From CALAGB01 sp963789565 (GTDB taxonomy: Bacteria; Chloroflexota; Chloroflexia; Thermomicrobiales; Thermomicrobiaceae): a DNA stretch of 64,000 nt. Both the position numbers and the translations under genes were made by a program. Below are positions 25,670 through 33,993 of this stretch, one piece after another (position 1 is the stretch's first letter; every line of letters starts with the position of its first letter). A model generated the notes under the pieces. That model made no database searches. It worked only from the letters and a program-made list of their open reading frames with translations, and had not been told where the DNA came from. The stretch lies in contig CAWBKX010000002.1 of assembly GCA_963789565.1 (NCBI GenBank), positions 2,232,001 through 2,296,000 of the forward strand, in the 5' to 3' direction.

Positions 25670-27100
25670 CTACGCGTCGTGACGCTCATCCATCCAGCGA
25701 TGCGCCTCTGCGAGGGCGGTGGTTTTGTCGCCATGTTCCAGGGTGCCATCCAACACCATGTCACGCAGGTGGTCCTTGAGATCGCCGATCCACCGGCCGG
25801 CCGGCCGCTGGAAGATCTGCATCAGCTCGTTTCCGTCGAGCGGGCTCTGGAGCTGATCGAGCTCGTGCTGCTCTCGCAGACGTGCGATGTGTTCGCGCAG
25901 CAGCTGAATGCGTGTTGCGGCCTCACGTTGCCGATCGGCACGCGCGCTGGTGACGTCCGCCGCCACGAGATCGAGCAGGTCATCCAGGAGTTCGCCCGAC
26001 TCAAAGACGAGACGCCGCACAGCGCTGTCGGTCCAGCTTTCGTCATAACCGGCCGGACGCAGATGCAACTCGACCAATTCAGATACGCGATCGATCAGCG
26101 CGCGCTCCTGCTTCAGACGGCGCAACGTGCGGCGAGCCAGACCGGCACCGACTCGCTCATGACCGAAGAAGTGGACTTCGCCGTTCTCGTCGAGTGAGCG
26201 AGTCATCGGTTTGGCGGCGTCGTGCAGCAGCGCGGCCCAACGTAGTGGGAGACGAGGCGGCGCTTGATCGACCACCCGCAACGTGTGCAACCAGATGTTC
26301 TTGTGGCGTCCTTCGCCGGTATCCTCCGCCATTGGCACGACTTCGGGCAGCACATGCTGCAGCACCGCGGCATCATGCATGATCGCGAGCGCGCGCGGCG
26401 CGGCCGGTGCAATGAGGAGCCGGTTAAGCTCCGAAGCGATCCGCTCCCGGCTGATGCGTTCCAACTCCGGCGCCATGTCTCGCATGGCCAGCAGCGTGTC
26501 ATGATCGAGCTCGAAATCGAGCTGGGCAATGAAGCGGAGCGCGCGCAAGATGCGCAGCGGATCTTCGCGAAAACGGTCCGCACCGTTCCCTACCGCGCGG
26601 ATCACGCGCCGTTCGAGATCCTCGCGTCCGTGAAATGGATCGACCACGTTGCCGGTGTGCGCATCGATTGCCATGGCGTTGACCGTGAAGTCGCGCCGCG
26701 AGAGATCGCCGGTGATATCGGTGGTGTGACGCACGGTGGGGCGTCGATCGGACGTCGGGTAGAACTCCTCGCGGTAGGTGGTGATCTCGACCAGGTGCTC
26801 GCCGAAGACGAAGCCGACGGTGCCGAACTTCTCTCCAACCGTGTAGATGCTCTCCGGACCCGCCTCCTGTCCGGCGACTTTCGTGGCGGCGGGTTCGGCG
26901 TCGGTGGCGAAATCGAGATCGGCAACGGATTGACCCAGGAGCAAGCCTCGCACGCTTCCACCTACGAGGTAGAGCTCGTGGCCATGGCTGGCGAAGGCTG
27001 AAGCGAGCTGCTCGGTAACGTCGTGCATCGATGCTGGGAGGAGTCCGAGCAACGTATCGCGCTGGGTAACCTCCTGCTTTGGCTCGCCCGCCCAGTTCAC
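25670..27100 (-). CDS. CCA-adding tRNA nucleotidyltransferase / poly(A) polymerase family with HD domain
   Basis: 476 residues. Nucleotidyltransferase head with LVGGSVRGLLLGQSVADLDF (GG-x-VR and the catalytic DxD-like DLD), the RRDFTVNAMAID motif, the tRNA-handling RFREDPLRILRALRFIAQL, and a C-terminal HD domain (WAALLHDAAKP, FFGHERVGA, VELHLRP). It adds or repairs CCA at tRNA 3' ends, or may be one of a split A/CC-adding pair. GTG start with GGTGGAGG 6 nt upstream. It converges with the selenoprotein gene. Confidence 0.9.
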   Translation of the reverse strand: MNWAGEPKQEVTQRDTLLGLLPASMHDVTEQLASAFASHGHELYLVGGSVRGLLLGQSVADLDFATDAEPAATKVAGQEAGPESIYTVGEKFGTVGFVFGEHLVEITTYREEFYPTSDRRPTVRHTTDITGDLSRRDFTVNAMAIDAHTGNVVDPFHGREDLERRVIRAVGNGADRFREDPLRILRALRFIAQLDFELDHDTLLAMRDMAPELERISRERIASELNRLLIAPAAPRALAIMHDAAVLQHVLPEVVPMAEDTGEGRHKNIWLHTLRVVDQAPPRLPLRWAALLHDAAKPMTRSLDENGEVHFFGHERVGAGLARRTLRRLKQERALIDRVSELVELHLRPAGYDESWTDSAVRRLVFESGELLDDLLDLVAADVTSARADRQREAATRIQLLREHIARLREQHELDQLQSPLDGNELMQIFQRPAGRWIGDLKDHLRDMVLDGTLEHGDKTTALAEAHRWMDERHDA

Positions 27101-27359
27101 GAAACCTCCACCCGTTCCAACCCCATGTCTACTCTCGGCACCTCCAGCGCCTGACCCTCGATTGTAGCGTAGGCAACGGAATATGGGCGAACGAGACGTC
27201 GTGTCTCTTCGGTTGGCTCGGTTGTGGACAGACTTTTGTTCGAACAGACCTTGACGAAATGGTGCGATAGTCCTGTACGGAAACCACTTCAGAACCGGCT
27301 CTGTTTGCTAACCTCGAACCATCATTCTTGGTTGTTTGCGGTTGGCTGAGGAGACCAGT

Positions 27360-28427
27360 TTGAGCCAGCGTCGTCGCATCATCATCGCAATCGTTATCGG
27401 GCTGCTCAGCACGATGATGTCCTTCTTGCTGCTCCATTGGCGTGGCTATGGCGACGGGGATTTCACGTGGCCGCTTGGCGGCGCGTCGGCGTTGCTGCAT
27501 CACATCGACCCGTACACCAACCCGGCGTTCGGGCCTGGTAAGTCATACCCGTATGGTGATCTCCTCTTCTACCCGATGCCGGCCCTTGTTGTCGCGCTGC
27601 CGTTCACTGCCCTTCCGCCCTATTTCGCGGGAGCGCTGTTTTTCGGCATCGGATCCGCGATTCTGGGGTACGCAGTCACCCGGGATGGCTACAATTACCT
27701 GCCGATTTTCCTCTCATCTCCGTTCTTCGTCGCGGCATACGTGGCGCAGTGGTCGCCTCTCATCGTCGCGTCGGCATTCCTGCCGTGGCTCTTGCCGCTG
27801 GCACTGGCCAAACCCAATCTTGGATTGGCAATCGGCGCCGCCTTTCCAAGTCGGCGCGCATTCGTCATTACCGGGGTGGTCTACGCTCTCTCCCTCTTCA
27901 TCATGCCGAGATGGCCCCTTGAGTGGCTGAAGAACCTGCGCGGGACGCATCATCCATCGCCCGTCCTGATCATCCCGGGTTTCCTGCTGCTCCTCGCGGT
28001 CGTAGCCTGGCGTCGACCAGCTGGACGACTCCTACTCCTCATGGCACTGGTGCCACAGCTCACCTTCTTCTACGACCAGCTTCCACTGTGGTTGATCCCC
28101 AAGACCTGGCGTCAAAGCCTGATTCTCTCTCTCTCGAGCTGGGTGGCCTATGGCGGTTGGGCCTATTCCAACCTTCACAATCCGAGCATGATGCGACAAA
28201 TATTCTATGCCGGACCCTGGATTATCGGCTGCATTTACTTGCCCGCGCTGGCGATCCTCCTCTGGCAGCAGCGTCAGATCAGAGCCCAAGCCGCGAGCCG
28301 CGAGCCCGTGCCAGCCGTCGCTGGCGCTGCGTCATCGATGGCTCAGGGCAGATTTACCATCGCGCAGTGGGTCAAAGAGAGACCTGACCGACTGTTGAAG
28401 GGGGGACGAAACTGGACAAGCAGATAA
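27360..28427 (+). CDS. GT87-like (DUF2029) integral membrane glycosyltransferase
   Basis: About 355 residues from TTG preceded by GAGGAG; a TTG 24 nt earlier has no ribosome site. About nine hydrophobic helices. The stretch after helix 1, GDFTWPLGGASALLHHIDPY, then YPYGDLLFYPMPALVVALPF, resembles polyprenol-phosphomannose-dependent GT-C enzymes of the GT87 family. The donor and acceptor are unknown. It is followed by a PAP2-type gene, so the pair probably builds a glycosylated envelope lipid. Confidence 0.7.
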   Translation: MSQRRRIIIAIVIGLLSTMMSFLLLHWRGYGDGDFTWPLGGASALLHHIDPYTNPAFGPGKSYPYGDLLFYPMPALVVALPFTALPPYFAGALFFGIGSAILGYAVTRDGYNYLPIFLSSPFFVAAYVAQWSPLIVASAFLPWLLPLALAKPNLGLAIGAAFPSRRAFVITGVVYALSLFIMPRWPLEWLKNLRGTHHPSPVLIIPGFLLLLAVVAWRRPAGRLLLLMALVPQLTFFYDQLPLWLIPKTWRQSLILSLSSWVAYGGWAYSNLHNPSMMRQIFYAGPWIIGCIYLPALAILLWQQRQIRAQAASREPVPAVAGAASSMAQGRFTIAQWVKERPDRLLKGGRNWTSR

Positions 28428-28432
28428 CAAGT

Positions 28433-29437
28433 TTGCAAGAAGCTGCCGCGATTCCGGTCGATGAGGCCTCGTGGGAGGCGCGCAATCAGTCGATCCATAA
28501 CCTGCTGCGTGCCGTGATGAATCTCATTCGAGGCGTACTGGTGCTCCTGGCCGTCTACGTCTTCGTCATAAATCGGCAGTCGATGACCGACCCGACGGGT
28601 CTCATCCACGGGGTCCTATCCCTAGCCGTCCTGTTCCTCGTGTTACCGAGATCGCAGGGTTGGAAGCTCTGGGGACTCTATATCCTCGGGCTCGTGGGAT
28701 TCGACCAGTTGAAGAATCTGGCAGACGAAACCGGCAGCCCGATCCAGTTTCATTACCCAATCACCTTCGATCACATACTCTTTCATGGTGCTGAAGCGAA
28801 TGTTTGGCTGCAGCAGCATCTGCATCAGCCTGACCATGTGCAGTGGTTCGAGATTGCGCTCGTTGGGGTCTATCTCTCCTTCTTCGTGCTGCCCCACATC
28901 CTGGCAATCGTCTTCGCGCGTCTCGACATCATGCTCTTCCGCAGCTACGTCATTGGCCTGCTGGCGACCTGGTACATCGGTTTGATCGGATACTTCCTGG
29001 TCCCCACGGCACCGCCGTGGATGACGAGTGTGAAGGGCTACATGCCGCCGATCGACCACGTCGTTCCACAGGTGATCGATCACTTCAGTAACGGAACATA
29101 TCAACGCGGGTACACGGTGATCGGTCCGAACGACGTCGCGGCTATGCCGTCGCTTCACACCGCTATTACATGCATCGTGGCACTGGCGCTCTGGCGGCGA
29201 GGTTGGGTCACTGGGGTGCTCGGGACGGTCTATTTCCTGGCGATGGAGTTCGCGCTCCTCTATCTTGGCGAGCACTACATCATCGATGAACTCGCCGGGG
29301 TCATGGTGGGGGCGTTCTGTTGGTTCGTGGTCATGCCGAGACTTGAGCGGCTGACGATGCCGGAGACGATCTCTCGGCAGCTTGCGGCCCCACGTGCCTG
29401 GTTGGCGGCGCCACTGGCGAGACTCAAGCGGAGCTGA
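28433..29437 (+). CDS. PAP2-superfamily membrane phosphotransferase (AUR1/IPC-synthase-like)
   Basis: 334 residues from the TTG at 28433. An in-frame CTG at 28412, just after AAGGGGGG, may be the real start and would overlap the upstream gene by 16 bp. About six helices. The two catalytic motifs AAMPSLHTAITC and YLGEHYIIDELAG carry the PAP2 histidines. The large-headed form with an N-terminal helix pair resembles the PAP2_3/AUR1 group, which transfers phospho-inositol or removes phosphate from lipids at the outer membrane face. Confidence 0.82.
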   Translation: MQEAAAIPVDEASWEARNQSIHNLLRAVMNLIRGVLVLLAVYVFVINRQSMTDPTGLIHGVLSLAVLFLVLPRSQGWKLWGLYILGLVGFDQLKNLADETGSPIQFHYPITFDHILFHGAEANVWLQQHLHQPDHVQWFEIALVGVYLSFFVLPHILAIVFARLDIMLFRSYVIGLLATWYIGLIGYFLVPTAPPWMTSVKGYMPPIDHVVPQVIDHFSNGTYQRGYTVIGPNDVAAMPSLHTAITCIVALALWRRGWVTGVLGTVYFLAMEFALLYLGEHYIIDELAGVMVGAFCWFVVMPRLERLTMPETISRQLAAPRAWLAAPLARLKRS

Positions 29438-29487
29438 GCACCTCAGCACCATCTCGCGATTTCTAAACCGAACCGAACGAACTGATT

Positions 29488-29520
29488 CATCGACCCCGGT
29501 AGCGGAGTCGATGGATTTTT
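29488..29520 (+). terminator. Intrinsic terminator after the PAP2-type gene
   Basis: CATCGAC and GTCGATG pair around an inner CCG-GTAG-CGG hairpin, followed by GATTTTT. It starts 51 bp after the stop. Confidence 0.8.
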
Positions 29521-29521
29521 G

Positions 29522-29810
29522 CCGTGGCTACCTGAAATAACAATCCGTGAAGTCACCGAGTCGTCCCACCTGGACGGGGCTCCGCGGCACCTGGCCCTTT
29601 AGCGGCCAGCCTCCGAGACTGTGAACACGATGTCGTATGCGCGGTTCGAGCGTGCGCTCACGTCGTAAGACATCTCGTGGAAGCATCCGGCACTTGCGCG
29701 ATTGACGCCCGTGGCTGCATACGGCGCGTGGACGCTGGTTACCTCCGCGTGAATACGCACGCACACGGCCTGATACGGGGATTCATGTACCCGTCATGTT
29801 GTCCACGGTA
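29522..29810. ncRNA. Structured intergenic segment, possible non-coding RNA
   Basis: The 450-bp gap between two convergent genes has no convincing frame but several hairpins: CTGGCC/GGCCAG near 29590-29610, and a long imperfect stem CACGATGTC/GACATCTCGTG with GCGC pairs inside (about 29625-29680). CCGTGG at 29522 and CCACGG at 29802 could close the whole. No known RNA class was recognised, and strand is undecided. Confidence 0.3.
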
Positions 29811-29820
29811 ACGCGATGCA

Positions 29821-29843
29821 GAAGCCGCCAGTTAGGCGGCTTC
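29821..29843 (-). terminator. Hairpin GAAGCCGCC-N5-GGCGGCTTC after the GT-C gene
   Basis: A perfect 9-bp stem with a 5-nt loop lies 48 bp past the stop of the minus-strand glycosyltransferase gene. It has no T tract, so termination efficiency is uncertain. Confidence 0.5.
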
Positions 29844-29891
29844 GGCGTGCGGCGTGAATATCGAGCTCTCTGAGAGCCGACTCTCTTTGGG

Positions 29892-31607
29892 CTAGGGATT
29901 CACGGTCGTGGCGGACGTATCCGCCTGAGTGAGGGGCGACTCAAGGTGAAAGATCGAGACGTCGTCGTTCTTATAGACGAGACGATAGTCGGAGTCATGC
30001 GACAGTGCGTCAACCAGTGCTGAACAGCACGGGATGTTGGAGCTGCTGAATCCCCGACCACGTTTCGCGATGTAGAGATAGTCGAAACTCACGTTCTCGT
30101 CGGAGCTCCAGTCCGCAATACAGGTTGGCGCCTCGGTCGTACATTTCTGAAGCTGTTCGTAGGCGAGTTGACGAGCTCCAAACTGACCGGCGGGCATCCA
30201 TTCATAGCCCTGTACCGTGGAGGCGCTGGTGCGATCCGCGAGGACCGGGAACCACTCACCGGAACGATCATGTCCCCATGGATTGCCGCTCAGCATGACG
30301 AATGTGCTGGTGGGAGCGGTTGAATCTCGCACCCATGCCATCGCCTCACGCTCATTGGTCGATAGGCTGACGATCTCCACGTCGGTTGCCAGGAATGAGG
30401 CTGTCCATCCGTAGAAGATGACGAATCCTAATGCCGCGGGAATGAGCCAGTTTGGTGGGCGCACGGAGCCAACCTTCGTTCCTTCGGAAGATCGCTGGAA
30501 GATTGGGCTCGACTCCATCAAGCGTTGAACGCTGGGGATCAGGAACTCGACAACGCAAATCCCAACCATGAGCGAGAGTGGAACCATGGCTTCTGTGACA
30601 AACTTCCGAGGATCGGCGATGAGTTGTAGGCCCACCCACGCCGGAAGGAAGTACTGGCGGCGGGCCAGGCAAATGACGATACCGAGCGCAGACAGCGCGC
30701 CGAAAATCGGGAAGCCACTTTCGCCGCTCCAGTTGAACTCCGCCAGGAACGAAAGGATAACCAGGACCGAGCGACCACTGGTGTCGCCCGCATTAAGGAA
30801 GGGCGCAAGACCGTGTTGCTTCACGACCAATCCCCACCAGGGACTGGTCATCAGCAACACGCCAGCAGCCACGAACGCCGCATCGAGGATTCCTCGTTTG
30901 GAGCGTCCCAGGAAGAGCGTCATCACCAGGCCGCTGACCGCGACGAAGAGGGCCATCTCTAAGTGACTCATACAGACGAGCGCGGCGAAGACGATCGTCA
31001 GCAGCAGGTGCGTGCGTGTGCGCTCGGTAAAGAGGAGGTACATCTGCCAGAGAGCCAGGACGGCGAAGAAGTAACCGATCGATCGCGTCAGTCCGCCACC
31101 CATGATCTCCCAGTTGTGGCTGTGCGGTACCAACGCGAAGGCGATCGTGGCGGCAATCACCGTCGCTCGGTTCTTCAAGAAGCTCTGGGCGAGGAAGATG
31201 AAGGCCACGATCGTCGCCACGCTGAAGGTCAACGGGACGAAGCGCAACGTATTCAGCACGCTCATATGCGTAAGGGAGGAGAGAATTGCCGCGACGTAGA
31301 AACCGACCGGCGGATAGGCGAAAGGCAGCTTCAAACCGTTGTAGTAGAGGAACGTTGGCAGGACGAAGTGGTTGGCTTTCAGCTGTTCGATGGCCTGCAT
31401 GAACAGGCCGCCGTCGTTGGCTGGGAAGCTACTGTTCATGATGACTGGGAGTCGAACCGACGCGCCGAGAAAGACGATCCATCCCAATATCAGGACGTAC
31501 GCGCGCGTCCCGCTGAGGACGTCTTCCCGTTCTCGACCGGAAGTCCGGCGCCAGCGTGCGGCAAGTCTTCCGCTCGACACGTTTCCTAGGTCAACGGCTC
31601 TCAACAT
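29892..31607 (-). CDS. GT-C-like integral membrane glycosyltransferase
   Basis: 571 residues. After a basic N-terminus of about 35 residues come some 11 helices (about 36-415) and a soluble extracytoplasmic C-terminal domain (about 415-571) with several cysteines (CTTEAPTCIAD, NIPCCSALV). The first external loop holds FPANDGGLFMQAIEQLK, the acidic position expected of GT-C catalytic loops. It resembles the membrane proteins annotated as 6-pyruvoyl-tetrahydropterin-synthase-related. Substrate unknown. It converges with the GT87-like/PAP2-like pair. Confidence 0.7.
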   Translation of the reverse strand: MLRAVDLGNVSSGRLAARWRRTSGREREDVLSGTRAYVLILGWIVFLGASVRLPVIMNSSFPANDGGLFMQAIEQLKANHFVLPTFLYYNGLKLPFAYPPVGFYVAAILSSLTHMSVLNTLRFVPLTFSVATIVAFIFLAQSFLKNRATVIAATIAFALVPHSHNWEIMGGGLTRSIGYFFAVLALWQMYLLFTERTRTHLLLTIVFAALVCMSHLEMALFVAVSGLVMTLFLGRSKRGILDAAFVAAGVLLMTSPWWGLVVKQHGLAPFLNAGDTSGRSVLVILSFLAEFNWSGESGFPIFGALSALGIVICLARRQYFLPAWVGLQLIADPRKFVTEAMVPLSLMVGICVVEFLIPSVQRLMESSPIFQRSSEGTKVGSVRPPNWLIPAALGFVIFYGWTASFLATDVEIVSLSTNEREAMAWVRDSTAPTSTFVMLSGNPWGHDRSGEWFPVLADRTSASTVQGYEWMPAGQFGARQLAYEQLQKCTTEAPTCIADWSSDENVSFDYLYIAKRGRGFSSSNIPCCSALVDALSHDSDYRLVYKNDDVSIFHLESPLTQADTSATTVNP

Positions 31608-31785
31608 AACCTCCAGGTCGGTCGGGTCACGGTTCGGCGTGAACGGTCATGATGTTAAAAGCTGAGCCGTCTGCATGAATTGCCCCGAAGGTACCAATTG
31701 CTCTATCGAGTCGTGATTTGCGTGCAGATGACTGTGCCAGTGGCGGTATTGCCGGCGCTCTCACGTCGAATCGGAGAGGACGGCG

Positions 31786-31800
31786 AAACCATTCTGGTTT
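31786..31800. promoter_or_regulatory. Palindrome AAACCA-TTC-TGGTTT upstream of osmC
   Basis: A perfect 6-bp inverted repeat with a 3-bp centre; a related sequence CAACCAATTCTGGT lies about 39 bp further towards the OsmC gene. Together they may be operator sites for OsmC or the divergent GT-C gene. The 280-bp divergent region holds nothing else notable. Confidence 0.35.
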
Positions 31801-31886
31801 TAAGGTAGGCTGGCGGCAGATCGATTCAACCAATTCTGGTCGTGGTCGCAAAGACTGACGTCGTATCTTCGGAAGGAGTGGCGTTC

Positions 31887-32306
31887 ATGAGCCAGCCAGG
31901 ACCTGCTTACACCGTCCGCTCAGCGAGCAGCGGAACGCTCAAACGGACCATCACTTCGGTTCGCAATCACAACATCATCATCGACAGTCCGTCGATCGGT
32001 GAGGAGATCACCTCAGGAGAGGCCTTCTTCTCCGGAGTCGCGTCTTGCGGCGTGACGCTCATCGAAGGTGCGGCGCAGGAGATGGGCATCCCGCTTAAAC
32101 GCATGTCGGTCGAGATGCAGGCGTTCCGCCCAACCAAGCCGAACACGGTCATCTACGACCATGTCGACATGAATTTCGTGCTGCATGGCGTCACCCAGGA
32201 ACAGGGCGAGGCGCTGCTCGATCGCTATAAGGGTGGCTGACCCCTCTACCAAATAGTCGCCGTGGCGACTACCGTGAACTTTCATCTTGACGTCGAGGCG
32301 GAATAG
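31887..32306 (+). CDS. OsmC family selenoprotein (in-frame UGA at 32238-32240)
   Basis: 139 residues if the UGA at codon 118 is read as selenocysteine. Up to the UGA the protein (MSQPGPAYTVRSASSG, EAFFSGVASCGVTLIEGAAQ, LDRYKGG) is an OsmC/Ohr-type peroxidase lacking its C-terminal strand and second redox cysteine. The same frame then supplies UPLYQIVAVATTVNFHL and DVEAE before a TAG, the expected end of the fold, with UGA in the place of the second cysteine (compare C54 as the first). A 7-bp hairpin with loop CGUG follows at the right distance. OsmC-like selenoproteins have been reported from marine metagenomes. GGAAGGAG precedes the ATG. Likely role is organic hydroperoxide reduction. Conventional calling ends it 22 codons early. 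Confidence 0.82.
32254..32271 (+). promoter_or_regulatory. Putative bacterial SECIS element of the OsmC gene
   Basis: TAGTCGC (32254-32260) pairs perfectly with GCGACTA (32265-32271) around the loop CGTG. The loop begins 20 nt after the UGA and has G at its second position. An eighth C-G pair could close the loop further. Confidence 0.72.
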
Positions 32307-32353
32307 ACGACACGTGGCCCGACATCATTGGCCCGTTGCACGAGGGAGCGCCG

Positions 32354-33967
32354 ATGGCTCCGATGAATAGCTCTGAGCAGAATCCCACTGCCGCAACGGT
32401 TTACGACTACGTCATCGTCGGTGCCGGGTCGTCCGGCGCGGTGCTGGCGGCGCGGCTGTCAGAGAATGCGGCGACGTCGGTGCTGCTGTTGGAGACGGGG
32501 CCCGACTATCGCGCCGCTGATGCTCCTGTGGAAATGCACAGCGCCAACCCGCTGGGGATCACCAACCCCGAGCGTTTTCCGGACTTCCAGTGGCCGCAGT
32601 TGATGGCGCGTCGCGCCGCACCCCAGAAACCTTATCTCTACGATCGCGGCCGTGGACTCGGCGGCAGCTCCGCCATCAACTGGCAGGTCGCCTATCGTGG
32701 CTTGCTCGACGATTACGATCTGTGGGCTGATCAAGGCTGCGAGGGCTGGTCCGGCGAGGAACTGCTGTCGGTGATGAATCGCATCGAGGACGACCTCGAT
32801 TTCGGCGACTCACCGTTTCACGGCAAAGGTGGCCCGATTCCGGTCTGGCGTGTGCCGGTCTCGCAGTGGGGCAAAGTCGATCTGGCGCTGCTGCAGGCGG
32901 CGCTAGAGCTGGGTTACCCCTGGTCGCCCGATCACAACGCGCCGGAAGAGGGAGGCGTTGGACCGTACGCCGTCAACCGCCGCGAGAATAAACGCGTCTC
33001 GGTCAACGACGCCTACCTGGATCCGGTTCGCGGTCGGTCAAACCTGACCATTCGTGGCAGCACGCACGTGGATCGAGTGCTGTTTGAGGGGCACCGAGCG
33101 GTCGGCGTACATGCTTCGACGCCGGACGGATGGGTCGATTTCCACGGTCGCGAGATCATCCTCTCGGCCGGCTCCGCCTTCTCACCCCCGATCCTGATGC
33201 GTTCCGGCATCGGTCCGGCGGAGCACCTTCAGGCGCTCGGCATCCCACCGTTGCGGGATCTGCCGGTCGGCAGGAACCTGTGCGATCACTCCTCCGTCTC
33301 GCTGGCCCTGGACCTCAAGCCGGAAGCGCGGGCCGTGAATCACGACGATCGCATCACCAGCGCGTGCATCCGCTACAGCTCAGGGCTGGCGGGAGCCGGT
33401 CGCAATGACATGCTGGTCGTCCCGATCAACTTAGGCGGCTACGACGATGCGGGACTCGATACGGCGCGCATCTCGGTCATCACCTGGCAGAATTTTTCGC
33501 GCGGTGAATTGCGCCTGACAAGTACAGATCCATTCGCGTTGCCCGAGATCGACGAAAACATGCTCTCCGATGAGCGGGACCTGATTCGTCTGCGAGACGG
33601 CGCCCGACGACTGTTCGATATCGGTCGCCATCCGGCGGTGAAGTCGATCAGTCGATCGATCACCCTGACACGCTCGGACGGACTGACGCCGGAGGATGTC
33701 AAGAGCGACCGCGAACTGGACGCCTGGCTCTTCGCGACGGTCAAGGACACCTGGCATCTGGTTGGCACCTGCCGCATGGGGGCGGTCGACGACCCACGCA
33801 CCGTGGTCGACTCCGAATGTCGCGTTCTCGGCGTCGAGAATCTGCGAGTGATCGATGGATCCATCATGCCGGAGGTGACACGCGCCAACACCAACCTGAC
33901 CTGCATCATGATCGCCGAACGCATGGCCGATCGGATGCTGAAGCGCATTCCGGGCCTGATCGTCTGA
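32354..33967 (+). CDS. GMC-family FAD-dependent oxidoreductase
   Basis: 537 residues. The Rossmann FAD motif VYDYVIVGAGSSGAVLAARL, the first GMC signature YDRGRGLGGSSAINWQVAYR, the second signature around AGSAFSPPILMRSGIGP, the catalytic histidine region DTWHLVGTCRMG and the C-terminal ANTNLTCIMIAERMAD are all present. It oxidises an alcohol (choline, glucose or another polyol; not predictable) and passes electrons to oxygen or an acceptor. The ATG at 32354 follows GAGGGAG. It is first of three same-strand genes of oxidative and ester metabolism. Confidence 0.92.
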   Translation: MAPMNSSEQNPTAATVYDYVIVGAGSSGAVLAARLSENAATSVLLLETGPDYRAADAPVEMHSANPLGITNPERFPDFQWPQLMARRAAPQKPYLYDRGRGLGGSSAINWQVAYRGLLDDYDLWADQGCEGWSGEELLSVMNRIEDDLDFGDSPFHGKGGPIPVWRVPVSQWGKVDLALLQAALELGYPWSPDHNAPEEGGVGPYAVNRRENKRVSVNDAYLDPVRGRSNLTIRGSTHVDRVLFEGHRAVGVHASTPDGWVDFHGREIILSAGSAFSPPILMRSGIGPAEHLQALGIPPLRDLPVGRNLCDHSSVSLALDLKPEARAVNHDDRITSACIRYSSGLAGAGRNDMLVVPINLGGYDDAGLDTARISVITWQNFSRGELRLTSTDPFALPEIDENMLSDERDLIRLRDGARRLFDIGRHPAVKSISRSITLTRSDGLTPEDVKSDRELDAWLFATVKDTWHLVGTCRMGAVDDPRTVVDSECRVLGVENLRVIDGSIMPEVTRANTNLTCIMIAERMADRMLKRIPGLIV

Positions 33968-33993
33968 AGTATTCGTGCTCTTGGAGGGATGAG

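Noticed and set aside
29641..29660. GGTTCGAG, like the T arm of a tRNA
   Set aside because: No acceptor, D or anticodon arm can be built around it, and no CCA end follows at the right distance.
33817..33993. Upstream extension of the serine esterase gene
   Set aside because: It overlaps the end of the GMC gene in another frame and lacks a ribosome site; the ATG at 33994 has GGAGGG.
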